A stretch of 64,000 bases of DNA from Bacteroidales bacterium UBA1392 (GTDB taxonomy: Bacteria > Bacteroidota > Bacteroidia > Bacteroidales > UBA932). Numbering within the stretch: the first letter of the stretch is position 1; each line of letters opens with the position of its first letter. Below are positions 52,272-60,974 of this stretch, one piece after another. Under the pieces are notes generated by a model. It did not search any database. It saw only the letters and a program-made list of their open reading frames with translations, and was not told the origin of the DNA. Position numbers and translations under genes: made by a program. The stretch is taken from NCBI GenBank assembly GCA_002305275.1, contig DBQO01000046.1, positions 18,248 to 82,247 on the forward strand, in the 5' to 3' direction.

Positions 52272-53793
52272 AAAAATTGCCTCTGTCCAGATTGCGAAAT
52301 TGTATCGCTTCGCTGATATGCTGCAAAGATATAAAATTATCGCCATCAATATCTGCAATGGTACGGGACAATTTGAGGATACGGCTATAGGAGCGGGCCG
52401 ACAGATTGAGCCGGTTAATTACATCCCTTAGAAAGCGTTTCTGTTCGGTGCTTACCTTGCAGAAGTTGTTGAGTTGCCGCACGTTCATCTGGGAATTTGT
52501 GAATATCCCTTCGCCACTGAAGCGTTCGTACTGTATTTGCCGTGCTGCCATTACCCTTGCGGCAATAGCTTCGCTGGTTTCTTCTTCACCCTCTGCAATG
52601 AGATCGTCTCCGCTGACCGCTTTGACAAAAATATGCATATCGAGGCGATCCATCATTGGTCCCGAAATGCGGGACATATAGCGCATCACGGCCGATTGTG
52701 TGCAGGTGCATTTGTGCGAATCGTCACCATAGTAACCACATGGACAGGGGTTCATTGAGGCTATCAACATAAAAGATGCCGGAAATTCAACTTTATAGCG
52801 AGCTCTGGAGATGGTGACTTTGCCGTCCTCAAGGGGCTGGCGCAGTGCATCCAGTATTATCTTGCTGAACTGCGCCATCTCGTCGAGGTACAATATGCCG
52901 TTATGGGCAAGAGAAACTTCCCCAGGAGAGGCGTTTTGTCCACCACCTATAAGCGATACGAGGCTGGCGCTATGGTGCGGACTCCTAAAAGGACGCTCCA
53001 GCATCAACCCCCGTCTGCCCGTAGAATTACCTGAAATAGAGTAGATCTTGCTGGTCTCTATGGACTCATCCCTGCTCATTTGTGGCAGTATCGAAGGTAG
53101 ACAGGAGGCCATGAAGGTCTTACCACTGCCGGGTGTGCCTACCAGCAGGAGATTATGGCCACCGGCAGCAGCGATTTCGAGCCCCCTTTTAGCCATCCTT
53201 TGCCCCTTTACATTCTTAAAATCCTCAGCATAATGGGGTCGCCTGGATGTTTCCGGGTCGCGTACCACCAGCAGATGGGGGCAGTTATCTCCGCGCAGTA
53301 TCTCCAATACCTCACTTAGCATACTTACGCCATATATGTCAATTCCCTCTACATCGGCAGCTTCCAAGGCAGATTCCTTCGGAAAAATACACCCTTTGAA
53401 TCCCATTTCGCGGGCGTGTTCTGCAATGGGAAGTGCACCGGTCACATTGCGGATGCGACCGTCCAGCGAGAGTTCACCGAGCATGATATATTTGCTGCAT
53501 CCGGGTAGATATGCCTGTTCCGACACCGCCAGCAGTCCGATTGCGATAGCCAGATCGTATGATGAACCCTCTTTTCGTATATCGGCGGGTGCGAGATTGA
53601 AGACCAGTTTGCGCCCGGGAATCCTGTATCCATAAGTCGAGAGTGCCGTAGTTACCCTCAGCAAACTCTCCTTGACTGCATTATCCGGCAGCCCAACCAG
53701 ATGTATGCCTATGCCATTGGAAAGATCCACCTCCACGGTTATCGTTACTGCCGTTATTCCTATGCAGGTGGCACAATAAGTTTTGCACAACAT
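52264..53793 (-). CDS. yifB: YifB/ComM-family Mg-chelatase-like ATPase
   Basis: The product has 509 residues from ATG 53793 (MLCKTYCATCIGITAVTITV). N-terminal ribosomal S5/Lon-type domain (VGLPDNAVKESLLRVTTAL), AAA+ core with Walker A GTPGSGKTF, sensor and Walker B NGILYLDEMAQF, the Mg-chelatase zinc segment NPCPCGYYGDDSHKCTCT, and C-terminal helices. ComM is a hexameric branch-migration helicase in natural transformation. Whether this organism is competent cannot be judged here. The promoter at 53832-53862 is strong. Confidence 0.94.
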   Translation of the reverse strand: MLCKTYCATCIGITAVTITVEVDLSNGIGIHLVGLPDNAVKESLLRVTTALSTYGYRIPGRKLVFNLAPADIRKEGSSYDLAIAIGLLAVSEQAYLPGCSKYIMLGELSLDGRIRNVTGALPIAEHAREMGFKGCIFPKESALEAADVEGIDIYGVSMLSEVLEILRGDNCPHLLVVRDPETSRRPHYAEDFKNVKGQRMAKRGLEIAAAGGHNLLLVGTPGSGKTFMASCLPSILPQMSRDESIETSKIYSISGNSTGRRGLMLERPFRSPHHSASLVSLIGGGQNASPGEVSLAHNGILYLDEMAQFSKIILDALRQPLEDGKVTISRARYKVEFPASFMLIASMNPCPCGYYGDDSHKCTCTQSAVMRYMSRISGPMMDRLDMHIFVKAVSGDDLIAEGEEETSEAIAARVMAARQIQYERFSGEGIFTNSQMNVRQLNNFCKVSTEQKRFLRDVINRLNLSARSYSRILKLSRTIADIDGDNFISLQHISEAIQFRNLDRGNFYD

Positions 53794-53831
53794 TATCTTT
53801 TTATCACTTTTAAGTCGTGAGTTCCTAATGA

Positions 53832-53862
53832 CAAAAATAGATTTCGCTGCGGCTCTGAGCAA
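53832..53862 (-). promoter_or_regulatory. Promoter for yifB-tsaE-namZ
   Basis: On the minus strand: TTG (forward CAA 53860-53862), a 20-base gap, TATTTTTG (forward 53832-53839). About 40 bases before the yifB start. Confidence 0.75.
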
Positions 53863-53956
53863 CCTTGAGCCATTTATACACACTTAAAAGCAAATATTTA
53901 CCAAATCCCGAAAAGCGATATTGGTCTGTTCCTTAAAATTTAAGTTTTTCAGACTA

Positions 53957-53987
53957 TTGCACTTCTCAGATGAAAAATCTATTTTTG
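53957..53987 (+). promoter_or_regulatory. Promoter for the aldo/keto reductase
   Basis: TTG at 53957-53959, a 20-base gap, TATTTTTG at 53980-53987. The predicted leader of about 65 bases runs to ATG 54062. Confidence 0.75.
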
Positions 53988-54061
53988 TACGATATAATCC
54001 TTGTGAAAAAGGGTGCAAATTATTTCAAAATATTTCAAATTATTTTCAAACATTTATACAA

Positions 54062-55375
54062 ATGGATAAAAAGAAGAACCAACTTTCCCGTCGCGAGGCA
54101 CTGAAGCTTTTCGGTACCGGTATAATCGGCGTGGCTATGGCCACAACCGGTCTCAGTTCCATTTCAGCCCGCAATGTAGAGTCTAAAGAGCCGAATGTGG
54201 CTAAACGCCGACACAAAGGGAGTTCCAATATGGTTTCTCTCTTGGGGTTCGGAATGATGCGGTTCCCGACCCGTTCTGACAAGTCCATCGATGAAGAGTT
54301 GTCACTAAGTATGATAGACTATGCCTATAAACATGGGGTCAATTTCTTTGATACCGCCTTCAATTATCACGGCGGCACATCCGAAATTTTTACCGGCAAG
54401 GCTTTAAAGCGATATCCGCGTGAGAGTTTCTACCTCGCCTCGAAGATGCCGGGATGGATGGTGACATCTCTTGAAAAGGCAAAGGAAATATTTGAAACCC
54501 AGTTGCAGCGCTGCCAGGTGGATTATTTTGATTATTATTTGCTCCACTCAGTAAGCCGTGAAGAGGATTATGTGCGTGTCTATGAGGAAATAGGAACTCT
54601 CGAATATCTTATTGAGGAGAAAAAGGCGGGTAGGATTCGTAATCTCGGATTCTCCTTCCACGGATCCAACGAGCTATTTGACAAGATGCTTGAGAAATAT
54701 GATTGGGATTTCGTACAAATTCAGATAAACTACCATGATTGGGACCAGATGGATGCCAAGTATCTATACAGAAGGCTTGAGGAGAAGGATATCCCCTGCA
54801 TCGTGATGGAGCCCATCCGTGGTGGAATGCTCGCCAAACTCAACCCTGATGCAGAAGCGGTACTCAAAAGGGTACATCCTGAGAAGAGCATTGCATCCTG
54901 GGCGCTTAGGTATGTGGCCTCGCTACCGGGAGTACTCACGGTACTTAGCGGCATGAGTGCGATGGAGCATGTGGTAGATAATGTCAATACCCTCTCTACT
55001 GAATTTAAACCACTCAACGATGAGGAACGTGTAGCTCTGGACAAGGCTTTGAACATCTTTCTTAAGACGCGTCCCATCAGATGTACTGCATGTAAGTATT
55101 GTATGCCTTGTAAATTCGGAGTGGATATTCCCGCAAACTTCATGCATTACAACAAGTGCGTAAACGAGAGTACTATCCCTGAGCGCGACAGCCAAACCCC
55201 CGAGGAGTTTGAGCGCAGAAAAAAGATCTTCCTTGAGGGTTACTATGCCATATCCGAAGAGGAGCGTGCAGACAAATGCAGACTCTGTGGTAAGTGTGAA
55301 CGCAGCTGTCCTCAGCGCCTGAAAATTGCTTCCGAAATGGAGCGTATTACAAAGTTGGTTAAATCTTTACAATAG
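54062..55375 (+). CDS. Tat-type aldo/keto reductase with C-terminal 4Fe-4S motifs
   Basis: The product has 437 residues from ATG 54062; earlier in-frame starts overlap the promoter. The N-terminus has a twin-arginine signal (R10-R11 in SRREALKLFG, then GTGIIGVAMATTGLSS). Residues about 65-340 form the AKR barrel with tetrad residues in FDTAFNYHGG (D, Y), LASKMPG (K) and YYLLHS (H). The C-terminus has two Cys clusters, CTACKYCMPC and CRLCGKCERSC, of ferredoxin type. It is expected in the periplasm or at the membrane. Substrate unknown; the layout is common in Bacteroidetes and clostridia. Confidence 0.88.
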   Translation: MDKKKNQLSRREALKLFGTGIIGVAMATTGLSSISARNVESKEPNVAKRRHKGSSNMVSLLGFGMMRFPTRSDKSIDEELSLSMIDYAYKHGVNFFDTAFNYHGGTSEIFTGKALKRYPRESFYLASKMPGWMVTSLEKAKEIFETQLQRCQVDYFDYYLLHSVSREEDYVRVYEEIGTLEYLIEEKKAGRIRNLGFSFHGSNELFDKMLEKYDWDFVQIQINYHDWDQMDAKYLYRRLEEKDIPCIVMEPIRGGMLAKLNPDAEAVLKRVHPEKSIASWALRYVASLPGVLTVLSGMSAMEHVVDNVNTLSTEFKPLNDEERVALDKALNIFLKTRPIRCTACKYCMPCKFGVDIPANFMHYNKCVNESTIPERDSQTPEEFERRKKIFLEGYYAISEEERADKCRLCGKCERSCPQRLKIASEMERITKLVKSLQ

Positions 55376-55429
55376 AACAATCGGTGCGACTTGGTTATTT
55401 TGTTTTCGTAATAAGAAATATCTTTTAGA

Positions 55430-55612
55430 ATGAAAATCCCTGAGTCAGTAAAGAAAAGGCTTGCACTCTTCTTTTTCTGTTATAGTATAGCCATTACACT
55501 CTATCTAGTATTTAAGCCGGGAGCGGAAATTAGGTGGGCCATACTCTTTTCAGTCGGCTTTGCATTATCGTGTATAAGAGGTAGTATAATAGATGAAAAA
55601 TTGAAAAAATAA
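55430..55612 (+). CDS. Small two-helix membrane protein, hypothetical
   Basis: The product has 60 residues: MKIPESVKKRLALFFFCYSI then two hydrophobic segments (residues about 10-29 and 33-50) and a charged end IDEKLKK. I do not recognise it. It lies between the reductase and threonine ammonia-lyase, where base composition becomes more AT-rich. It could be real or chance; the plausible start and membrane layout favour real. Confidence 0.5.
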   Translation: MKIPESVKKRLALFFFCYSIAITLYLVFKPGAEIRWAILFSVGFALSCIRGSIIDEKLKK

Positions 55613-55677
55613 TGTCGGTATCTACAACCGAACGATTATACATTATTAAAGGCTTTTTATATTGGAATAAATAGATG

Positions 55678-55685
55678 TATATTTG
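55678..55685 (+). promoter_or_regulatory. Promoter -7 element for ilvA
   Basis: TATATTTG, 16 bases before ATG 55702. No good -33 at the usual distance. Confidence 0.45.
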
Positions 55686-55701
55686 TAAAAAAACAATAGA
55701 A

Positions 55702-56931
55702 ATGAGTACATGCGACATGCCTATGCCTGCTTTGTCAGACATAATAAAGGCGAAAAAGAATTTGGAAAAAATAGTGAAACGTACCGATTTGGAACGCAGC
55801 AAATCGTTCTCTAACATGGTGAATGCGCAAGTTTATTTAAAACTTGAAAACTTGCAATCTACCGGTTCGTTCAAAATACGTGGGGCTTACAACCATATCA
55901 GCCGGCTAAGTCCCGAAGATAAAGAACGCGGAGTGCTTTGTGCTTCGGCAGGAAATCATGCGCAAGGTGTAGCTTATGCTGCAACAAAATTGGGTGTTAA
56001 GAGCACTATTTTCATGCCCGAATTTGCTCCTCCAATAAAGGTTATCGCAACCAGAAGTTATGGAGCGAATGTTATTTTAAAAGGAGATTCTTTCAACGAT
56101 GCTTACGAAGCGGCTATGGAATATCTTGATGAATCCGGAGCTGTTTTTGTCCACCCATACAATCACCCCGATATTATATCAGGAGCCGGTACTATCGGCT
56201 TGGAAATATTTGAGCAGTTGGATGACATTGATATGGTTTTTGTTCCCATAGGCGGTGGCGGACTTATTTCGGGAATTGCCATTGCTTTAAAAAGCATGAA
56301 CCCAAACATCAAGATTATTGGAGTTGAAGCTGAAGGAGCTCATAGCATGCGGGTCTCACTCGACAATGGTGTGCTTACTCCTTTTGTGTCGGGAAATACG
56401 ATAGCAGACGGAATTGCAGTAAAAGCTCCTGGAAATCTCAACTTCGAAATAGTTAAAAAATACGTCGATGATGTTGTGGTTGTAAACGACAATGAAATAG
56501 CACAGGCCTGCTACAGATTGCTACAGCGTGCTAAAAACTTGTCGGAACCCTCCGGTGCTGCCTCCTTAGCCGCAATCTTAAACAAAAAGGTAGATGTTGT
56601 AAATAAAAATGTGGTTGCAGTTATAAGCGGAGGTAATATTAATACGAGCATTTTGGAGCAAATTATCGAAAAAGGTGTTATAGGAGAAGGATTAAGAGCC
56701 AGAATAGCAGTTTTAATTCCCGACCAGGCCGGCATGTTGAGTAAAATAATCAGCATTTTGGAAAAACTGCGCGCTTCAATTCACGATATTGAGCACGAGC
56801 GCTCCATTACAAACGTTCCTGTCGGACACGTCCAGGTTACGATTACCTTCAACTTGCAAGACACTTCGCAACTTTTCACATTAGGTGAAGAACTAAAAGC
56901 TAAAGGCTTACCGTACAAAATATTGAAATAA
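55702..56931 (+). CDS. ilvA: Threonine ammonia-lyase with ACT domain
   Basis: The product has 409 residues from ATG 55702 (MSTCDMPMPALSDIIKAKKN). Fold-type II PLP enzyme: lysine K58 in STGSFKIRGAYNH, the phosphate-binding glycine loop VPIGGGGLISG, and SGGNINTS. A C-terminal ACT-like domain (about 330-409, ARIAVLIPDQAGMLSKIISI) suggests allosteric control. It deaminates threonine to 2-oxobutyrate for isoleucine synthesis or catabolism. No other ilv gene is near. The gene is more AT-rich than the window to its left, and a terminator and an IS follow it. Confidence 0.93.
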   Translation: MSTCDMPMPALSDIIKAKKNLEKIVKRTDLERSKSFSNMVNAQVYLKLENLQSTGSFKIRGAYNHISRLSPEDKERGVLCASAGNHAQGVAYAATKLGVKSTIFMPEFAPPIKVIATRSYGANVILKGDSFNDAYEAAMEYLDESGAVFVHPYNHPDIISGAGTIGLEIFEQLDDIDMVFVPIGGGGLISGIAIALKSMNPNIKIIGVEAEGAHSMRVSLDNGVLTPFVSGNTIADGIAVKAPGNLNFEIVKKYVDDVVVVNDNEIAQACYRLLQRAKNLSEPSGAASLAAILNKKVDVVNKNVVAVISGGNINTSILEQIIEKGVIGEGLRARIAVLIPDQAGMLSKIISILEKLRASIHDIEHERSITNVPVGHVQVTITFNLQDTSQLFTLGEELKAKGLPYKILK

Positions 56932-56965
56932 AGTTGAGTCCCGAGTCCGTAGTTTAGAGTTTGGT

Positions 56966-56998
56966 GTGGAACAGATAATACAAGTTCCGCTTCTTTTG
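56966..56998 (+). terminator. Terminator after ilvA, interrupted by the IS
   Basis: Stem GTGGAAC / GTTCCGC with one G-T wobble, 11-base loop, followed by TTCTTTT. The IS element begins within the T tail at 56997. Confidence 0.6.
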
Positions 56999-57034
56999 TA
57001 AACTTCCCCTTTTTAGGACAGCTTGCAATTAGAC
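56997..57034 (+). repeat. IS terminal inverted repeat, left
   Basis: Starts TGTAAACTTCCCC and continues through GGACAG and AATTAGAC. Imperfect match to the right end. Confidence 0.75.
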
Positions 57035-57070
57035 TGCTAATATAGTGTTTTTATTTTTTTGCACATGATG

Positions 57071-57982
57071 TTATAGTAGGTGTTTGATTTCAGATAGGCC
57101 ACCGGAAGCTTTAGCCGCAGAGGTATGCAAGGCTGCCTGAAGGGCACTTGTCTCGGCCTTGCAGAGCTCGTAGGCGGAGCTACATTTGCATATCTGAACA
57201 TCAATCATTTCCTTTTCTTTCTTTCCCCTATATGCCGAGGGCGTTATATTTTCCAAGGTCTCGTGCGGCCTTTCATTGTTGTAGTAGTACGTCCACTCGT
57301 CCGTTATATTACGGACATCTCCTATGGTTCTGAATATGTAAGCATCAAGTATCGCTCGCCTGTAGGTTCCATTAAAGCGTTCTATGTAACTGTTCTGCGT
57401 AGGACATCCGGGTTGGATGAACAACAATTTTATGTCATTTCCTGCACACCCTTCCCGGAACTCTTTTGCGATGAACTCAGGGCCATTGTCACAACGTATG
57501 TTTCTTGGCTTGCCGTTCAGCCAAATTGCTTTCTCAAGAGTTTTTATCACCCTTTTCGCCGGAAAGGACATTGATACCTCCTGTGCTACTGCAATTCTGT
57601 CACTGTCATCTATTACATTCAATACCCTGAACTTCCTGCCGCATTCAAGCACGTCGCTCATAAAATCAATGGACCAAGTCGTATTGGGCTCCTTGGGTTG
57701 TTCCAATGGGTTTTTGACCCTCGCAGGTAAACGCTTCTTAAGCCTTACTCTCTTTTCATAGTGCATCTTTTTATAAACGCGATATACCTTCTTATGGTTC
57801 CATGGCTTGCCAAATGAACGCAGCAACTCGAAGATCTTCCAGAATCCTTCTCCATATTTGGCCGCATTTCTGATGGCTTCTTCAACCTCGGTGTCATCCT
57901 TTACGCTTTCGTAGTAGAAGTAAGACCTATATATATCCATTATCCTGCACGCCCGAGAGATGCTGACTGCGTATTCTTCCAC
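57071..57982 (-). CDS. IS3-family transposase OrfB (integrase catalytic subunit)
   Basis: The product has 303 residues as an independent ORF from GTG 57982. The rve integrase core carries the DDE triad: D in TTWSIDFMSD, D in IRCDNGPEF, and E in QNSYIERFNGTYR, followed by YYNNERPHETL. The N-terminal HTH_21 region (SISRACRIMDIYRSYFYY) is also typical. It is most likely made as an OrfAB fusion by -1 frameshifting, since the OrfB frame continues upstream (TLEPEVKKELANDIVEEYAV) to the A8 run at the end of OrfA. Confidence 0.93.
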   Translation of the reverse strand: MEEYAVSISRACRIMDIYRSYFYYESVKDDTEVEEAIRNAAKYGEGFWKIFELLRSFGKPWNHKKVYRVYKKMHYEKRVRLKKRLPARVKNPLEQPKEPNTTWSIDFMSDVLECGRKFRVLNVIDDSDRIAVAQEVSMSFPAKRVIKTLEKAIWLNGKPRNIRCDNGPEFIAKEFREGCAGNDIKLLFIQPGCPTQNSYIERFNGTYRRAILDAYIFRTIGDVRNITDEWTYYYNNERPHETLENITPSAYRGKKEKEMIDVQICKCSSAYELCKAETSALQAALHTSAAKASGGLSEIKHLL

Positions 57983-58017
57983 TATATCGTTTGCGAGTTC
58001 CTTCTTTACCTCGGGCT

Positions 58018-58284
58018 CTAAAGTTTTTTTTCGATGACCTCCTTAAGAATACGATTGTCGAGAGCCAGATCTGCATACATTTGCTTCAACTTACGGTTTT
58101 CTGCCTCTAACTCTTTAAGACGTTTGACCTGGCTGACTTCCATACCGCTGTACTTGGATTTCCAGTTGTAGAGCGTCGCTCGCGATATTCCATAATTTCT
58201 GGCTACTGTTGCGGCATCTATGCCACTTTCTAGTTCCCGGACGGCTTTGACCATCTCTGATTCGCTGTGAATCTTCCTTTTCAT
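58018..58284 (-). CDS. IS3-family transposase OrfA
   Basis: The product has 88 residues. HTH of the Tnp_1/InsE type (GIDAATVARNYGISRATLYNW) then a leucine-zipper-like helix (LKELEAENRKLKQMYADLAL). It ends EVIEKKL at a run of eight A residues (minus strand), a slippery site for -1 frameshifting into OrfB. OrfA binds the IS ends and tunes transposition. Confidence 0.9.
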   Translation of the reverse strand: MKRKIHSESEMVKAVRELESGIDAATVARNYGISRATLYNWKSKYSGMEVSQVKRLKELEAENRKLKQMYADLALDNRILKEVIEKKL

Positions 58285-58300
58285 AATGTTCTGCTTTTGA

Positions 58301-58308
58301 CAAAGTTA
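58301..58308 (-). promoter_or_regulatory. Promoter -7 element of the IS
   Basis: TAACTTTG on the minus strand, 17 bases before the OrfA start; no clear -33. Confidence 0.4.
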
Positions 58309-58317
58309 ATACTTTTG

Positions 58318-58355
58318 TCTAATTTAGAACTGTCCGGTTTTTAGGGAAGGCTACA
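58318..58355 (-). repeat. IS terminal inverted repeat, right
   Basis: On the minus strand it starts TGTAGCCTTCCCT and carries the same GGACAG and AATTAGAC blocks. Confidence 0.75.
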
Positions 58356-58366
58356 CTTTGAAATCG

Positions 58367-60697
58367 TCATTTTGTAAAAGAATAAGGCTTTTCATAGGAA
58401 GCGGACTTTCTGTTTGGCTTATTGCTCATTTCAAATAGCATTTCACCACCTTTGAGAATATCTTCGTGTGTTATGAAATGCTTTTCATGTCTTTTGCCGT
58501 TAAGCTTTATGGATTTCACATAGACATTGTTATCGGATAAATTTTCGGTTTTAACGGTGAATGTTTTTCCGTTTTCCAAATAAATAGTTGCCTCTTTTGT
58601 TCTGGGTGATCCGATGACATATTGGTCGGAGCCGGGACAAACCGGATAAAATCCGAGTGCCGAAAATATATACCAAGCCGACATTTGTCCGCAATCGTCG
58701 TTGCCGGACAATCCATCTATTTTATTTTTGTATATCTGCCGCATAATTTCGTGAAGACGGTATTCCGACTTCCATGGCTCGTTGGTCCATTTGTACAAAT
58801 AGGCGACATGATGACTCGGCTCGTTACCATGCACATAATTGCCCATCAGACCCTCTTCGTTGATATCTTCGGTTTTTTCAAAATATTTGGCAGGAAGATC
58901 CATCGTGAAAAGCGAATCCAAGCGACGAATAAATTGTTTCTCGCTCCCCATCTCCTTTATCAATCCGTTAATGTCGTGAGGTACGAAAAATGAGTAATTC
59001 CAAGAATTTCCTTCTATAAAACCCTGTCCATGTGTATCCAAAAGATCAAACTCTTCCTTAAATGTTCCATCTTTGAGTCTCGGACGGGCAAAATGCAGGG
59101 AAGGATCAAAGATATTGCGATAATTTAAGGCTCTGCGAGCATATTCCTTACTGATTTCACTGTTGTTTAGGCGGTTTGCCAACTCGTGAATGGTCCAATC
59201 GTCATAACTGTATTCCAATGTAATGGAGGCTGCCGATGAGCTTCTTTCCAAAGGCACATATCCATATTTTTTGTAATCGCCCGTACCATCAAAATAGTCA
59301 ACATTGGAGCTATTCACACAAGCTTCCAATGCCAATTCTTTATCAATATCCAATCCCTTGGCAATAGCGTCCGAAACCACTGAAACAGAGTGATAGCCAA
59401 TCATACACCAGTTTTCATTTCCCATATGTGACCAAACGGGCAACGCCTTATGCACACTTTGTTTGTAGTGATTTAACATCGAGTTGACAAATTGGGTGCT
59501 TCGTGAAGGCTTTATGAGATTCATAAGTGGATGTTGTGCACGAAACGTATCCCAAACCGAGAAAACCGTATAGTTGGTTGCTCCCTTTTCGGCTTGATGA
59601 ATATTGTGATCGATGCCTCTATATCTTCCATCCACATCTTGATAAACGGAGGGGTTTATCATAGTATGATAGAGTGCCGTGTAAAAAACATATTTTGTCT
59701 CTTCATCGGCTTCAAATTGGATGCAGCTAAGTTCTTTTTCCCAATTCCGCTGAGTTTCATTGCGAATATCATCAAAGGATTTTCCACCGGTTTCAACCTC
59801 CAGGTTTTTCATTGCACCACGGCAATCCACAGGTGAAAGTGCCACCTGAATTTCGAGAGGCTTCCCATCGGAAAAATCGAAATCAAAATAGGCCGTCAGA
59901 TGTTTGCCAAACATTTCAGGGAAGTTGTCGGTCATATCAAATTTCCGCCAGAAACCGTTGTAGAGCACTTTTTCTTTGTTATGACAACCATAGTTTTGGA
60001 TAGGTTTAGAGAACTTCACGGCAAAATGGGTGTAATTCATTCTCGACCATCCACGGGTGATACGGTAACCTGTAAGTGTATATTCATCTTCCACACGCAG
60101 GTTTGCCATCAGCACTTTACCGTCATAGTTGTAAATTCCGTAATCCAAATCGATAATAATATGTCCTATTTCTGTGTTTTTCGGGAAGGTGTAGCGATGT
60201 ACCCCTACGCGTTCTGTTGCGGTCATTTCTGCAAGAATCCCATAATCCTGCAAAAGAACCGAATAGTAACCGGCTTCAGCTTTCTCATTATCGTGACTGA
60301 AACGTGAACGATAGCCGCTCTCGGGATTTTCTTCCGTTCCCATATCCAATTTTACCTCACCGGTCATAGGCATTATCAGTATATCACCCAAATCGGAATG
60401 CCCCGTCCCGTTGAAATGGGTGTGACTAAACCCTACAATGGTTTTATCATCATATTGGTAACCGGCACAATATTTATATGCATCGGGTTGATAAACTCCG
60501 TCAATATTGTGGGGAATCATTTCCGTATCGGGGCTTAACTGAACCAAACCGAAAGGAGCACAAGCCCCCGGAAAAGTATGTCCCATGCTTTTAGTACCAA
60601 CCATGGGATTCACGTAACCTAACGGAGAATTTTGAGCAGATAAATGATTTGCAGACATCAATAACAGTATAACTAATAAACGAAGATATTTATCCAT
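58367..60697 (-). CDS. GH92 alpha-mannosidase, secreted
   Basis: The product has 776 residues from ATG 60697 (MDKYLRLLVILLLMSANHLSAQ, a signal peptide). GH92 features: YVNPMVGTKSMGHTFPGACA near the N-terminus, GFSHTHFNGTGHSDLGDI, FSVWDTFRAQHPL, and the C-terminal catalytic region LSGNDDCGQMSAWYIFSALG. Ca2+-dependent exo-alpha-mannosidases of this family trim host or yeast N-glycans and mannans in the Bacteroidetes periplasm. No SusC/SusD pair or other glycosidase lies next to it in the window. The IS sits 7 bases beyond its stop, counting the target duplication. Confidence 0.94.
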   Translation of the reverse strand: MDKYLRLLVILLLMSANHLSAQNSPLGYVNPMVGTKSMGHTFPGACAPFGLVQLSPDTEMIPHNIDGVYQPDAYKYCAGYQYDDKTIVGFSHTHFNGTGHSDLGDILIMPMTGEVKLDMGTEENPESGYRSRFSHDNEKAEAGYYSVLLQDYGILAEMTATERVGVHRYTFPKNTEIGHIIIDLDYGIYNYDGKVLMANLRVEDEYTLTGYRITRGWSRMNYTHFAVKFSKPIQNYGCHNKEKVLYNGFWRKFDMTDNFPEMFGKHLTAYFDFDFSDGKPLEIQVALSPVDCRGAMKNLEVETGGKSFDDIRNETQRNWEKELSCIQFEADEETKYVFYTALYHTMINPSVYQDVDGRYRGIDHNIHQAEKGATNYTVFSVWDTFRAQHPLMNLIKPSRSTQFVNSMLNHYKQSVHKALPVWSHMGNENWCMIGYHSVSVVSDAIAKGLDIDKELALEACVNSSNVDYFDGTGDYKKYGYVPLERSSSAASITLEYSYDDWTIHELANRLNNSEISKEYARRALNYRNIFDPSLHFARPRLKDGTFKEEFDLLDTHGQGFIEGNSWNYSFFVPHDINGLIKEMGSEKQFIRRLDSLFTMDLPAKYFEKTEDINEEGLMGNYVHGNEPSHHVAYLYKWTNEPWKSEYRLHEIMRQIYKNKIDGLSGNDDCGQMSAWYIFSALGFYPVCPGSDQYVIGSPRTKEATIYLENGKTFTVKTENLSDNNVYVKSIKLNGKRHEKHFITHEDILKGGEMLFEMSNKPNRKSASYEKPYSFTK

Positions 60698-60974
60698 ATT
60701 TTTTCTAATCGGTAAGTAAAATAGACTCCAAACCATAAAGATAGTCAATTAAACGATGTGTAGGAGAATAACAATACTCTATATGCGGAATTGACAATCA
60801 ATTGTTTGTCTTCAAGAGAATGAGTACTAAAAAGCATCCCACAATTTAGCAAACTATAGAGTTAACCCTTAAAATTAATATAAATTATTTCATTTTTACC
60901 CTATAGAATTTTTTGGTGAATAAAAATTAATAATTAACTTTATACCGATATAACACCCTTAATGTCAAATAGCT
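60698..60974. other. 277-base intergenic region between GH92 and the RHS gene
   Basis: AT-rich, with no plausible ORF. Minus-strand TATCTTTA near 60732-60739 could be a weak -7 element for GH92. A plus-strand promoter for the RHS gene is given separately. Confidence 0.4.
60912..60942 (+). promoter_or_regulatory. Likely promoter for the RHS/YD-repeat gene
   Basis: TTTG at 60912-60915, a 19-base gap, TAACTTTA at 60935-60942. Spacing is ideal; the last base of the -7 box is A instead of G. Confidence 0.5.

Larger units (their letters stand above)
56997..58355 (-). mobile_element. Complete IS3-family insertion sequence, 1359 bp
   Basis: Both ends begin TGTA and share TGTAnnCTTCCC, GGACAG and AATTAGAC blocks in inverted orientation. 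The element is flanked by a 4-base direct repeat CTTT (56993-56996 and 58356-58359), the expected target-site duplication. It contains orfA and orfB on the minus strand, in overlapping -1 frames joined at an A8 run. It lies between ilvA and the GH92 gene, and both appear unbroken: the right flank is 7 bases from the GH92 stop. The element looks intact and recent enough to keep its target duplication. Confidence 0.88.
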
